DNA from: Myxococcales bacterium
GTDB taxonomy: Bacteria > Myxococcota_A > Polyangia > Haliangiales > Haliangiaceae
Length of the DNA stretch: 64,000 nucleotides
NCBI GenBank assembly: GCA_016717005.1
Contig: JADJUF010000049.1
Coordinates: 248,001-312,000 of the forward strand
Direction of reading: 5' to 3'
Shown: piece after piece, positions 22,417 through 33,149 of the stretch
Position numbering within the stretch: position 1 is the stretch's first letter
Layout: every line of letters starts with the position of its first letter
Notes under the pieces: generated by a model
Told to the model about the DNA's origin: nothing
Databases searched by the model: none
The model's input: only the letters and a program-made list of their open reading frames with translations
Made by a program: the position numbers and the translations under genes

Positions 22417-23223
22417 ATGCGTCCCATCTACCTCCGATTGATCCCGCTGTTCGCGCTCGTGCTCGCGGTGCTCGCGCCGTCCGTCGCCCACGCCCAGCCC
22501 GACCCGCGCGTCGAGGCGCGCGCGCACTACCAGGCCGGCATGGCCCGGTTCAACGCCGCCCAGTACGACGAGGCGGTCGCCGAGTTCCGCGCCGCCGATC
22601 AGATCCTGCCGTCGCCGGTCAACGACTACAACATCGGGCTCGCGCTCGAGCGCAAGGGCGACGCCGGCGCCGCGATCAAGGCCTACCGCGCGTACCTCGA
22701 CCGCTCCCCCAACGCGGCCAACCGCGCCGAGGTCGAGGCCTCGATCACCCGGCTGACGCCCGCCGCCTCGGCCGCCGACGCCGCCGCCGCCGAGGCCGCC
22801 CGCCAGGCCGCCGAGCAGGCCGCCGCCGCCGAGGCCGCCCGCCGCGCCGCCGAGCAGGCCGCCGCCGCCACCCGGCCGGCGCCGACGGGCACCAACGATC
22901 CCGAGCTCGACCGGGTCGCGGCCGTCGATCTTCAGGCGCTCCGCGCCACGCCGCTGCCGCCCCCGAGCGCCGCCGCCTCGCCGACGCCGCCCGCCAACGG
23001 CGCCGCGCCCGCGCCCGCGAGCCCGACCGGCGACACGCCCAAGAAGTCGAGCCGCCCGTTCTACAAGAGCCCCGTGTTCTGGGTGCTGGCCGCCGTCGGC
23101 GTGTACGTCGTGATCGTGCTCGCCGACAGCGGCTCGTCGAACAACGCCCAGCCCGGCCGCGCGCTGGTGCTGCCCGAGGGCGCGCCGCGCATGTCGGCCG
23201 GCCCCGCCGTCTTCTCGTTCTGA
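22417..23223 (+). CDS. TPR-repeat protein with signal peptide and C-terminal membrane anchor
   Basis: 268 aa from ATG 22417, which starts a clear signal peptide (MRPIYLRLIPLFALVLAVLAPSVAHAQ). About two TPR units follow (ARAHYQAGMARFNAAQYDEAVAEFRAADQILPSP, YNIGLALERKGDAGAAIKAYRAYLDRSP). Then comes an Ala-rich coiled region (EAARQAAEQAAAAEAARRAAEQAAA), a Pro/Ala linker and one TM helix (FWVLAAVGVYVVIVLADSG). This layout is common in myxobacterial envelope proteins next to Ser/Thr kinases, as here. Function beyond protein-protein contact is not known. Confidence 0.8.
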   Translation: MRPIYLRLIPLFALVLAVLAPSVAHAQPDPRVEARAHYQAGMARFNAAQYDEAVAEFRAADQILPSPVNDYNIGLALERKGDAGAAIKAYRAYLDRSPNAANRAEVEASITRLTPAASAADAAAAEAARQAAEQAAAAEAARRAAEQAAAATRPAPTGTNDPELDRVAAVDLQALRATPLPPPSAAASPTPPANGAAPAPASPTGDTPKKSSRPFYKSPVFWVLAAVGVYVVIVLADSGSSNNAQPGRALVLPEGAPRMSAGPAVFSF

Positions 23224-23460
23224 CGGGTCGCGACCGGCGCGGCGCCGGCGACGACTTCTGCCGGCGGGAGGGCGGGCGGTCGGCGGTCGGCGCGTGCTCG
23301 CGCGTGGCAGACGGCAGCAGGCCCGGGGGGGGGGCGTGTTCGCCACGCCTCGGGGGGACGTGATCGTGATCGTCATCGTGGCCGGCAGGGATCATGTTCG
23401 ATCGCGGGAGCGTGGGCGCGCGGCGCTCGGTCCGTGAGCCACCCCAGGCCATCAGCCCGG
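23224..23460. other. Non-coding stretch with a 10-G homopolymer
   Basis: No gene supported between the TPR gene and the decayed transporter. Notable only for a run of ten G at 23325-23334, the longest homopolymer I noticed, and a simple GATCGTGATCGTCATCGT stretch near 23362. The run is a likely site of read or assembly error. Confidence 0.5.
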
Positions 23461-24146
23461 CTACGTCGCCCGTGGATCGCCAGACAGGCCCAGCGACCGA
23501 CGCGGTGCGCGCGCGGATCTGGCGAGGTCCACCAGGCTGAGCCGTAGCCGGTGGCGCCGCACGCCGCAGCCCGCGCCCTGGGCGACAGCGTCGTCGCCGG
23601 CCCAGGCCAGCCGCGGCACGTCGAGCGGCATGCGCTCGGCCAGCGGGCGGGTCAACGCGTTGTCGGTCGCCCACGCCAGGGTCGCGCCGGCCACGGCGAT
23701 CATGCCCAGCGTCGCGCCGACGGTCCACGCCGAGCCGGGCACGACCACCGCGGCGCCGCCGGCCGCCATCGCCAGCAGCGCCAGCGCGACCCGGGGGCCG
23801 ATGACCTCCCGGTACCACAGCCGGGCGAGCACGACGGTGAACGCCGCCTCGAGGTTCAGCAACAGCGCGGTGACGGTGGCGCCGGCGCGCTGCACGCCCC
23901 ACGCGAGCAGGACCGGCGCGACCGCTGCCGATCACGCACCCAGTCGCCCTCCTGCGGCAGGCGCGCCGCGCGGGCGGCGCCGCAACGTCAGCGCATGAGC
24001 GCCGCGCCCGCGTACATCAACGCGGCCGTGGTGAAGGGACCGAGCCCGCGCCCCGCCCACGCCACGACCGGCGTCGTGGCGCCGAACGCGATCGCCGCGA
24101 ACGCCGCCAGCATCACACCAGAGGCGATCGGGGAGCGCCGGGCCAC
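23461..24146 (-). pseudogene. Decayed EamA/DMT-family transporter
   Basis: Pieces of one drug/metabolite transporter in three frames. From GTG 24146: RRSPIASGVMLAAFAAIAFGATTPVVAWAGRGLGPFTTAALMYAGAALMR then stop; next LRRRPRGAPAAGG in another frame, then a stop; then AVAPVLLAWGVQRAGATVTALLLNLEAAFTVVLARLWYREVIGPRVALALLAM and GMIAVAGATLAWATDNALTRPLAERM, matching the EamA half-boundary and start of the second EamA repeat. The end is scrambled (RHRLRLSLVDLARSARAP in place of a helix pair) and truncated. At least two frame breaks plus C-terminal loss make this a real pseudogene more likely than a read error. Confidence 0.7.
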
Positions 24147-24187
24147 GACGCGAGCGTACCTCAGGTCGAAGCGTGCGCTCGCGCGGG

Positions 24188-24208
24188 CCTACGATTGCCA
24201 ATCGTAGG
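24188..24208. promoter_or_regulatory. Perfect 9-3-9 palindrome: probable BlaI operator
   Basis: Arms CCTACGATT and AATCGTAGG separated by GCC, 21 bp ahead of the blaI-like ATG. Perfect dyad, AT-richer than its surroundings, and placed as expected for autoregulation by a BlaI/CopY-family dimer. It overlaps a possible -35 box (TTGCCA, 24195-24200). A degenerate copy occurs at 25611-25627, at the start of the efflux genes. Confidence 0.75.
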
Positions 24209-24223
24209 AGCATGGGCTAGAAG
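24195..24223 (+). promoter_or_regulatory. Candidate promoter for the blaI-M56 operon
   Basis: TTGCCA (24195-24200), 17-bp spacer, TAGAAG (24218-24223). The predicted start of transcription falls at about 24230, on the A of the ATG, so the mRNA could be leaderless; alternatively AGAAG acts as a weak Shine-Dalgarno. Repressor binding at 24188-24208 would cover the -35. Confidence 0.4.
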
Positions 24224-24229
24224 CGATAG

Positions 24230-24618
24230 ATGCGCTCGTTCGATGACGCCGCGCGGGTCCTCGGGGACCTCGAGCAACGGGTCATGGACATCCTGTGGGA
24301 CCTGAGCCCGCTGGCGGTGCGCGACGTCAAGGCGCGGCTGGGCGCGCGCCCCGCCTACACCACGGTCATGACCACGCTCGACCGCCTGTTCAAGAAGGGG
24401 CTCCTCGCGCGCGACAAGGACGGCCTGGCGTTCGTGTACCGGCCGGCGATCGATCGCGCGGAGTACCAGCGCCGGGTGGTCGAGGCGGCGGTGGGCCCGC
24501 TGCTCGAGCACGGCGCCGGGCCCGTGCTGGCGGCGTTCGTCGACGTCGCGGCCGGCTGAGCCCGCAGCACCTGGCCGCGCTCGAGCAGCTGATCGCCGCC
24601 AAGCGGAGGCAGCAGTGA
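24230..24618 (+). CDS. BlaI/MecI/CopY-family transcriptional repressor, single-base frameshift near the C-terminus
   Basis: Winged-helix repressor, about 129 aa when corrected. LGDLEQRVMDILWDLSPLAVRDVKARLG and AYTTVMTTLDRLFKKGLLARDKDGLAFVYRPAIDRAEY match the BlaI DNA-binding domain; the rest is the dimerisation part. The frame stops early at TGA 24557; restoring one C in GCCGGCTGAG gives GLSPQHLAALEQLIAAKRRQQ and a stop at 24618, which overlaps the M56 start as GTGA. It has no CopY-type CxCx4CxC motif, so it probably does not bind metal itself. In the BlaI/BlaR1 model the repressor is inactivated by proteolysis triggered through the M56 partner. Confidence 0.85.
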
Positions 24619-25570
24619 CCGCGCTCGGGAGCGTCGTCGGGTTCAGCGTGGTGTTCTTGTTGGTGACGTTGATCGCGTCGGCGCTCAGCTGCGGCCTGCT
24701 CGCGGTCGGCGCGCGGTCGCTCGCGGCGCGGGGCCGGGCGCCGAGCGCCGCGCCGCCGCGCTGGCGGCGATGGTCCCGCCGATCGCCGGCGCGCTGGTCG
24801 TCGCGATGCTGATCCTGCACTCGGCGACGACCGTCGATCACTGCGAGGCCCACGATCACCACGCGCACCTGTGCGTCGCCCACGGCGGGGCCTGGCTGGC
24901 GCGGCCGTGGGCGGTGGCGGTGGCCGCCGCCGCCCTGGTGGTCACGCTGGGGCGGGCGGCGCTGCTGCTCGCGACGCTGACGGCCGCCCGCGCGCGGGTG
25001 CGCGCGCTGGCGGCGGTCGCCCGCACGATCGACGACGTCCGCGTCGTCGACTCGCCGCGCCGGTTCTGCTTCGTCGCCGGTGCCCGGCGGCCGATGATCT
25101 ACGCCTCGACCGCGGCGCTGCGCGCGCTCACCGATGACGAGCGCGCCGCCATGCTGGCGCACGAGCGTGCGCACGTCGGCGCGCGCGACGTGCTGTGGCG
25201 GCGGGTGCTCGCCGCGGCGACCCTGGTGGCGGCGCCGTTGGCGCCGGGCTTCGTGGTCGGGCGCTGGGACGACGCGACCGAGCGGCTGCGCGATCGCGAC
25301 GCGGCCCGGGTGACCGATCCGACCGCGGTCGCGCAGGCGCTGATCGCGATGTGTCGCGGCGACGTCGTGGCCGTGGCCGGCGTCAGCTACGCGCCTACCG
25401 CGGCGGCGCTGGCCCGCCGCGTGGAGGCGGTGCTGGCCGCGCCGCCGGCCGGGGATGACACGGCGCGCCGGTTGGCGATCGTCGCCGTCGCGCTCGGCGC
25501 GACCGTGGCGTTGGGCTTGGCGACGTTCGCCGATCCGATCCATCACGCCCTCGAGACGCTGCTCGGCTGA
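24615..25570 (+). CDS. M56-family (BlaR1-like) membrane metalloprotease with Cys/His-rich loop, single-base frameshift
   Basis: About 318 aa when corrected. GTG 24615 overlaps the blaI stop. TM1 is VVGFSVVFLLVTLIASALSCGLLAV. The frame slips in the GC-run near 24738-24748; one restored base gives AERRAAALAAMVPPIAGALVVAMLILHSAT (TM2). Next comes the loop DHCEAHDHHAHLCVAH (residues about 75-90, two Cys and six His), then TM3. Zinc-protease motif HERAH at about 183-187, in DDERAAMLAHERAHVGARD, is typical of M56. The C-terminus has a further hydrophobic segment (LAIVAVALGATVALGLA). No penicillin-binding sensor domain as in BlaR1. I infer that the loop binds metal and controls proteolysis leading to loss of the repressor. 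Confidence 0.82.
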
Positions 25571-25597
25571 CCGGCCGCGCGCGAAGGAGCCGCCTGG

Positions 25598-26830
25598 GTG
25601 CGTCACGTCTTACTATTGTCGATAGTTTTCTTGGTGGCCTCGACCAGCCCGCGGCTGGCCCGGGCCCAGGGCGACGCGGTCGCGCTCGACGAGGCCGGGT
25701 TCATCGCGGCGCTCGAGCGGGCGGCGCCCGAGCGGGCGCGGGTGATGGCCGCGATCGCGCGCGGCGACGCCGAGGTCGTCGCGGCCGGGGTGCGCCCCAA
25801 CCCGGATCTCCAGCTCGAGCGCGAGCAGCTGCTGTCGGAGGCGCGCGCGGCGACCAGCTACGCGCGGGTGGCGATGCCGATCGACCTGGCCGGGCGCCGC
25901 ACCCGGCGGGTGGCGGTAGCGCGCGCCGAGGTCGACGCGGTGCGCGCCGAGGTCGACGCGGTGCGCGCCGAGCGGGTGATCGACGGCCTGCGCCGGTTCA
26001 CCGAGGCGTCCTACGCCGCCCGAGTGGTCGCGCTGCTGCAGGCCGACCGGGGCCTGCTCGTGCGCGCGGTCGACATCGTCCGCAAGCGCGGCGACGCCGG
26101 CGCCGGCGCCGGCTACGACGTCCAGCGGATCGAGCTCGAGCTCGCGGCCTACGACGACCAGCTCGCGACGGCTGAGGGCGCGGTGGCCGTGGCGCAAGCG
26201 CAGCTCGGCGCGCTGATCGGCGTGGCCGCGGTCGCCCCCACCTCCGACCTGGCGCTGCCGGTCGAGCCGCCGCCGATCGCGGCGCTGATGGCCGGGGCCG
26301 TCGAGGGTCGCGGCGACTACCGCGCCGCCGCGGCCCGCGCCGCCGGCGCCGCCGCGATGAGCCAGCTCGCCGGCCGCGGCTGGATCCCCGACCTCGACGT
26401 GGTCGTCGGCGCGATGGCCACCGACGGCGCGCCCGGCGCGGCGGTCGGCGTCACCCTGGGCGTCTCGGTGTCGCTGCCGGTGTTCGATCGGGGCCAGGGC
26501 GCGGCCGCCCAGGCCCGGGCCGCCCACCAGGTGGCGACCGCCGAGCAACAGTGGCTGGTCGCGACGGTGCCGGCGCAGATCTCGATCGCGCGCGACGCGC
26601 TGGTGCGGCTCCGCGCCCAGGCCGAGCGGCTCGGCAGCGCGCAGCTCGCGCGCCTCGACCCGCTGCTGCGGGCCGCCGAGACCGGCTATCGCGAAGGCGC
26701 GTCAGGCATCATCGACCTGCTGGACGCGTATCGCGTGGCCCGCGGCGCCCGGCTGCGCGAGCTCGAGCTGCGCCGCGACGCGCGCCTGGCCGAGCTCGAC
26801 CTGTGGCACGCGCTGGGGCGCCGCCCGTGA
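25598..26830 (+). CDS. TolC/CzcC-family outer-membrane efflux protein
   Basis: Channel component of RND operon 2, 410 aa. GTG start with GAAGGAG upstream (25583-25589). Signal peptide VRHVLLLSIVFLVASTSPRLARAQ uses TTA, CTA, TTG and ATA codons, which are rare in this DNA; the cause may be an embedded operator. The OEP body shows two similar halves of long helices; VRPNPDLQLEREQ and ISVSLPVFDRGQG-like segment (VSVSLPVFDRGQGAAAQARAAH) are typical CzcC features. Downstream genes follow in a tight operon. Differs clearly from the first TolC-like protein of the window. Confidence 0.9.
   Translation: MRHVLLLSIVFLVASTSPRLARAQGDAVALDEAGFIAALERAAPERARVMAAIARGDAEVVAAGVRPNPDLQLEREQLLSEARAATSYARVAMPIDLAGRRTRRVAVARAEVDAVRAEVDAVRAERVIDGLRRFTEASYAARVVALLQADRGLLVRAVDIVRKRGDAGAGAGYDVQRIELELAAYDDQLATAEGAVAVAQAQLGALIGVAAVAPTSDLALPVEPPPIAALMAGAVEGRGDYRAAAARAAGAAAMSQLAGRGWIPDLDVVVGAMATDGAPGAAVGVTLGVSVSLPVFDRGQGAAAQARAAHQVATAEQQWLVATVPAQISIARDALVRLRAQAERLGSAQLARLDPLLRAAETGYREGASGIIDLLDAYRVARGARLRELELRRDARLAELDLWHALGRRP
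25611..25627. promoter_or_regulatory. Degenerate copy of the blaI palindrome within the signal-peptide codons
   Basis: ACTAT (25612-25616) and ATAGT (25622-25626) form a dyad around TGTCG. Aligned with the inner 17 bp of the 24188-24208 palindrome it matches at 12 positions (TAC-ATTG--AT-GT core). It is one of very few AT-rich patches and forces rare codons, consistent with selection for a binding site. Confidence 0.4.
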
Positions 26831-26838
26831 GGACCATC

Positions 26839-28398
26839 ATGCCGCGACGTCGACTGCTCCCGATGATCCTCCTCCTCGGCTGTGGCCGGAGCGGCTCCGA
26901 CGCCGCCCATGACGACCACGGCCACGGCGCCACCGAGACGCCCGAGCTGCCCGGCCAGTCCGTGACGATCTGGGCCGAGCGCACCGAGCTGTTCATGGAG
27001 TACCGCCCGCTGCTGGTCGGCAGCGAGGCGCGCTTCGCGGCCCACGTCACCGAGATGCCGACGTTCCGCGCGGTCACCGATGGACGCGTGACCCTGACGT
27101 TGACCTACGCCGACGGCACCAACGTCAGCGGCGCCGTCGACGCCCCCTCCAACCCAGGGATCTTTCGCCCCGCCCTGACCCCGACCAAGGTCGGACCGTG
27201 CGAGCTGCGGCTCTCGGTCGCGAGCCCCCAGGTCGAGGAGACGTTCGCTGCCGGCGCGTGCGAGGTGTTCGCCGACGAGACCGCCGCGCGCGCCAAGCTC
27301 GGCGACGACACCGAGCCGCCGGGCCGGATCACCTTCCTGAAGGAGCAGCAGTGGAAGACCGACTTCGGCACCGTGGCCGCGGCGCCGCGCGATCTGCAGG
27401 ACGGCGTGCGCGCCAGCGGCGAGATCCGCCCGGTCGCGGGCCGCGAGGCCGAGGTCGGCGCGCCGGTGGCCGGCCGGGTGACGCTGAGCGAGCCGGCGCC
27501 GATCCTCGGCATGCCGGTGAAGGCCGGGCAGGTGCTGGCCTCGATCTCGCCGCGGGCGGCCGCCGGGGGTGACCGCGCCACGATGGCCGCGGACGTCGAG
27601 GCCAATCGGGCCGAGGTCGAGGCGGCCCGGGCCGAGCTCGCCCGCGCCGAGCGCCTGGTCGCGGATCAGGCCGCGCCAGGTCGGGTCCGCGACGAGGCCC
27701 GGACCCGGGTCACGATCGCCGAAGCCCGGGCCGCCGGCGCCCGGGGACGGCTCGCCCAGTTCGACGCCAGCGCGGCCGGTGGCGGTGGCGCTCGGCGGTT
27801 CCAGCTGCGCGCGCCCATCGACGGCACGCTGGTCGCGATCTCGGCCGCGTCCGGCGAGAACGTCGACGAGGGCCGGGCGCTGTTTTCGGTGATCGACCTC
27901 GACCGGGTGTGGCTGGTGGCCAAGGTGTTCGAGCCCGACCTCCCCCGGGTCGAGGGCGCGCGCGCGGCGTGGTTCACCGTGGAGGGCTACGCGCAGCCGT
28001 TCACGGTCGACGAGACCAACGCGCGCCTGGTCACGATCGGCCGGGTGATCGACCCGCGCAGCCGCACGGCGCCGGTGATCTTCGAGCTCGACAACCGCGC
28101 CGGCAAGCTCCGGATCGGCAACTTCGCCCGCCTGGTGATCGCCACCGGCGCGCCGCGCACGGCGCTGGCGATCCCGGCGTCGGCGCTGGTCGACGACGCC
28201 GGCCGGTCGATCGCGTACGTGATGATCGAGGGCGAGGCGTTCGAGCGCCGGCCGCTGCGGGTCGGGCTCCGCAGCAACGAGTGGGTCGAGGTGCTCGAGG
28301 GCGTCGCGGCCGGCGAGCACGTGGTCACCCGCGGGGCCTACGAGATCAAGCTGCAGGCCGCGGCCGGGTCGGTCCCGGCCCACGGCCACGTCCATTGA
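26839..28398 (+). CDS. Heavy-metal RND periplasmic adaptor lipoprotein with extra N-terminal domain
   Basis: About 519 aa. ATG 26839 preceded by GAGGA with a 5-bp spacer; GTG 26827, overlapping the tolC stop, is an alternative. Lipobox LLLGC, then a His-rich segment (DAAHDDHGHG); the C-terminus ends AHGHVH. Residues about 35-150 form an additional Ig-like domain (VTIWAERTELFMEYRPLLVGSEARFAAHVTEM ... GPCELRLSVASP) not present in the adaptor of operon 1. The membrane-fusion core follows: GEIRPVAGREAEVGAPVAGRV, helical hairpin, FQLRAPIDGTLVAISAASGENV, VWLVAKVFEPDL and SRTAPVIFELDN. Works between the TolC-like and CusA/CzcA-like neighbours. Confidence 0.9.
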   Translation: MPRRRLLPMILLLGCGRSGSDAAHDDHGHGATETPELPGQSVTIWAERTELFMEYRPLLVGSEARFAAHVTEMPTFRAVTDGRVTLTLTYADGTNVSGAVDAPSNPGIFRPALTPTKVGPCELRLSVASPQVEETFAAGACEVFADETAARAKLGDDTEPPGRITFLKEQQWKTDFGTVAAAPRDLQDGVRASGEIRPVAGREAEVGAPVAGRVTLSEPAPILGMPVKAGQVLASISPRAAAGGDRATMAADVEANRAEVEAARAELARAERLVADQAAPGRVRDEARTRVTIAEARAAGARGRLAQFDASAAGGGGARRFQLRAPIDGTLVAISAASGENVDEGRALFSVIDLDRVWLVAKVFEPDLPRVEGARAAWFTVEGYAQPFTVDETNARLVTIGRVIDPRSRTAPVIFELDNRAGKLRIGNFARLVIATGAPRTALAIPASALVDDAGRSIAYVMIEGEAFERRPLRVGLRSNEWVEVLEGVAAGEHVVTRGAYEIKLQAAAGSVPAHGHVH

Positions 28399-28405
28399 GG
28401 CCCCG

Positions 28406-31492
<3,087 letters not shown>

Positions 31493-31602
31493 CGCCGCCG
31501 GGTGACGAGGGCGTGTGGCGCGGGAGCCGGTCCCCCACCGTTCCGGCCCTCCCCTCGGCGTTCCAGCCCGACCGCACGGAGCCTCGTGTTACAACGCCGC
31601 TC

Positions 31603-33108
31603 ATGCGCTCGCTCCGTCCAAGTCGCACGGTGGTCCTCGCCCTGGCCGCGCTCGTCGGCTGCGTCGACAAGTCGCCGCCCGCGCCCGCGGTGGATCCGGC
31701 CCTGGTCGCCGAGAACCTCTTGCCGGCGCCGCCGGCCGACATCGCCACGCGCGTCGACGCCACGTTCGGCGACGGCATCGTCTACCTCGGCAACACCGTC
31801 GAGCTGGCCCACCAGGGGCCGGTGGTGCCGGGCGACAAGCTGACGATCGTCCACTACTGGCAGGTCAACAAGGCGCCGCCCAAGGGCTACCGCGTGTTCT
31901 CGCACCTCCAGGGCGAGCAGGGCGACTACGCCAACGTCGACCTCACCGACATGCGCAAGGGCCACCCGCCCGACACCTGGCGCGCGGGCGAGGTGATCCG
32001 CGACAAGCAGACCTTCGTCCTGCGCAAGGACTGGCGCTCGCCCAAGGGCACGCTCGTGGTCGGCCTGTACAAGAAGGGCAGCCCCAAGGTCACCGATCGC
32101 CTCGCGGTCACCGGCGCCCCGAGCAAGGACGGCGCGGTGCCGGTGGCGACCTTCGCGATCGATCTGAGCAAGGTGCCGCCGCCGCCGGGCACCGTCGTGA
32201 TCAAGAAGGCCGGCGCGCCGCTGACCATCGACGGCAAGGCCGACGACGCCGCCTGGCAGACCGCGGCCTCGACCTCGGGCTTCGCCACGGCCGAGGGCGG
32301 CCCCGAGCCCAAGGGGCCGACCGCCGCCAAGCTGACCTGGGACGACGAGCACCTGTACGTGTTCGTGTCGGCGACCGACAACGACGTCGCGTCGACCTAC
32401 ACCAAGACCGACGAGCCGATCTGGAAGGCCGACGTCGTCGAGGTGTTCATCGACGCCGACAACAGCGGCAAGGGCTACGTCGAGCTGCAGGTCAGCCCGA
32501 CCAACGTGCAGTTCGACACCTGGTACGCGATCGGTCGCCCCAACGACGACAAGGCCTTCGCGGCCGGGATGAAGTCGGCGGTCACCGTGCGCGGCACCGT
32601 CAACGCCGGCAACCTCGACGACGAGGGCTGGGACGTGGAGATCGCGATCCCGCTCGCGGCGGTCAAGGGCCTCGATCCCGCGATGAACGTGCGGCTGCCG
32701 CCGCAGCCGGGCGACACCTGGCACCTCAACGTGGTCCGGGTCGACTACCCCAAGGGCGGCCAGCCGGCCGCGGCCGCGTGGAACCGCATCCGCTACGCCG
32801 ACTTCCACTCGCTCGATCGCATGCTGACGATCCAGTTCGCCGACATCGCCGGCGGCGTGACGCCGCCGCCGGCCGCGCCCGCGCCGACGGCGCCCGCGCC
32901 GACCGCGCCCGCGCCGACCGGCGAGGCCCCGCCCCCGACGGGCCCGACCGCGCCCGCGCCCGGCGCCGCGCCCGTGCTCACGCCGACCTCGCCGCTGCCG
33001 ACCGGCGCCACGCCGCCGTCCGCCGCGCGCGTGCCGGCCACGGCGCCGGGGACCGCGGTGCCGGCGCCGAAGCCCGCGCCGCCGACGCCGCCCGCGTCCA
33101 CTCCGTGA
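31603..33108 (+). CDS. Secreted lipoprotein with CBM9/DOMON-like domain
   Basis: 501 aa. ATG 31603 starts a lipoprotein signal (LALAALVGCVDK). Residues about 40-190 form a beta-rich domain of unknown type (VYLGNTVELAHQGPVVPGDKLTIVHYWQVNKAPPKGYRVFSHLQGEQGDYANVDLT). Residues about 200-410 match the family 9 carbohydrate-binding / DOMON-like pattern: PLTIDGKADDAAWQTA, LTWDDEHLYVFVSATD, VVEVFIDADNSGKGYVELQVSPTNVQFDTW, GWDVEIAIPLAAV and TWHLNVVRVDY. A long Pro/Ala/Thr tail ends the protein. In related proteins this domain binds sugars or haem; no haem ligand is evident here. Role unknown. Confidence 0.75.
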   Translation: MRSLRPSRTVVLALAALVGCVDKSPPAPAVDPALVAENLLPAPPADIATRVDATFGDGIVYLGNTVELAHQGPVVPGDKLTIVHYWQVNKAPPKGYRVFSHLQGEQGDYANVDLTDMRKGHPPDTWRAGEVIRDKQTFVLRKDWRSPKGTLVVGLYKKGSPKVTDRLAVTGAPSKDGAVPVATFAIDLSKVPPPPGTVVIKKAGAPLTIDGKADDAAWQTAASTSGFATAEGGPEPKGPTAAKLTWDDEHLYVFVSATDNDVASTYTKTDEPIWKADVVEVFIDADNSGKGYVELQVSPTNVQFDTWYAIGRPNDDKAFAAGMKSAVTVRGTVNAGNLDDEGWDVEIAIPLAAVKGLDPAMNVRLPPQPGDTWHLNVVRVDYPKGGQPAAAAWNRIRYADFHSLDRMLTIQFADIAGGVTPPPAAPAPTAPAPTAPAPTGEAPPPTGPTAPAPGAAPVLTPTSPLPTGATPPSAARVPATAPGTAVPAPKPAPPTPPASTP

Positions 33109-33149
33109 GCGCGAGCATCGGCCGACCTGGCCTGCTACGATCGCCGTCG

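Noticed and set aside
24770..25570. Start of the M56 protein at ATG 24770
   Set aside because: It would lose TM1 and the GTGA overlap with blaI; a frameshift from GTG 24615 explains the data better.
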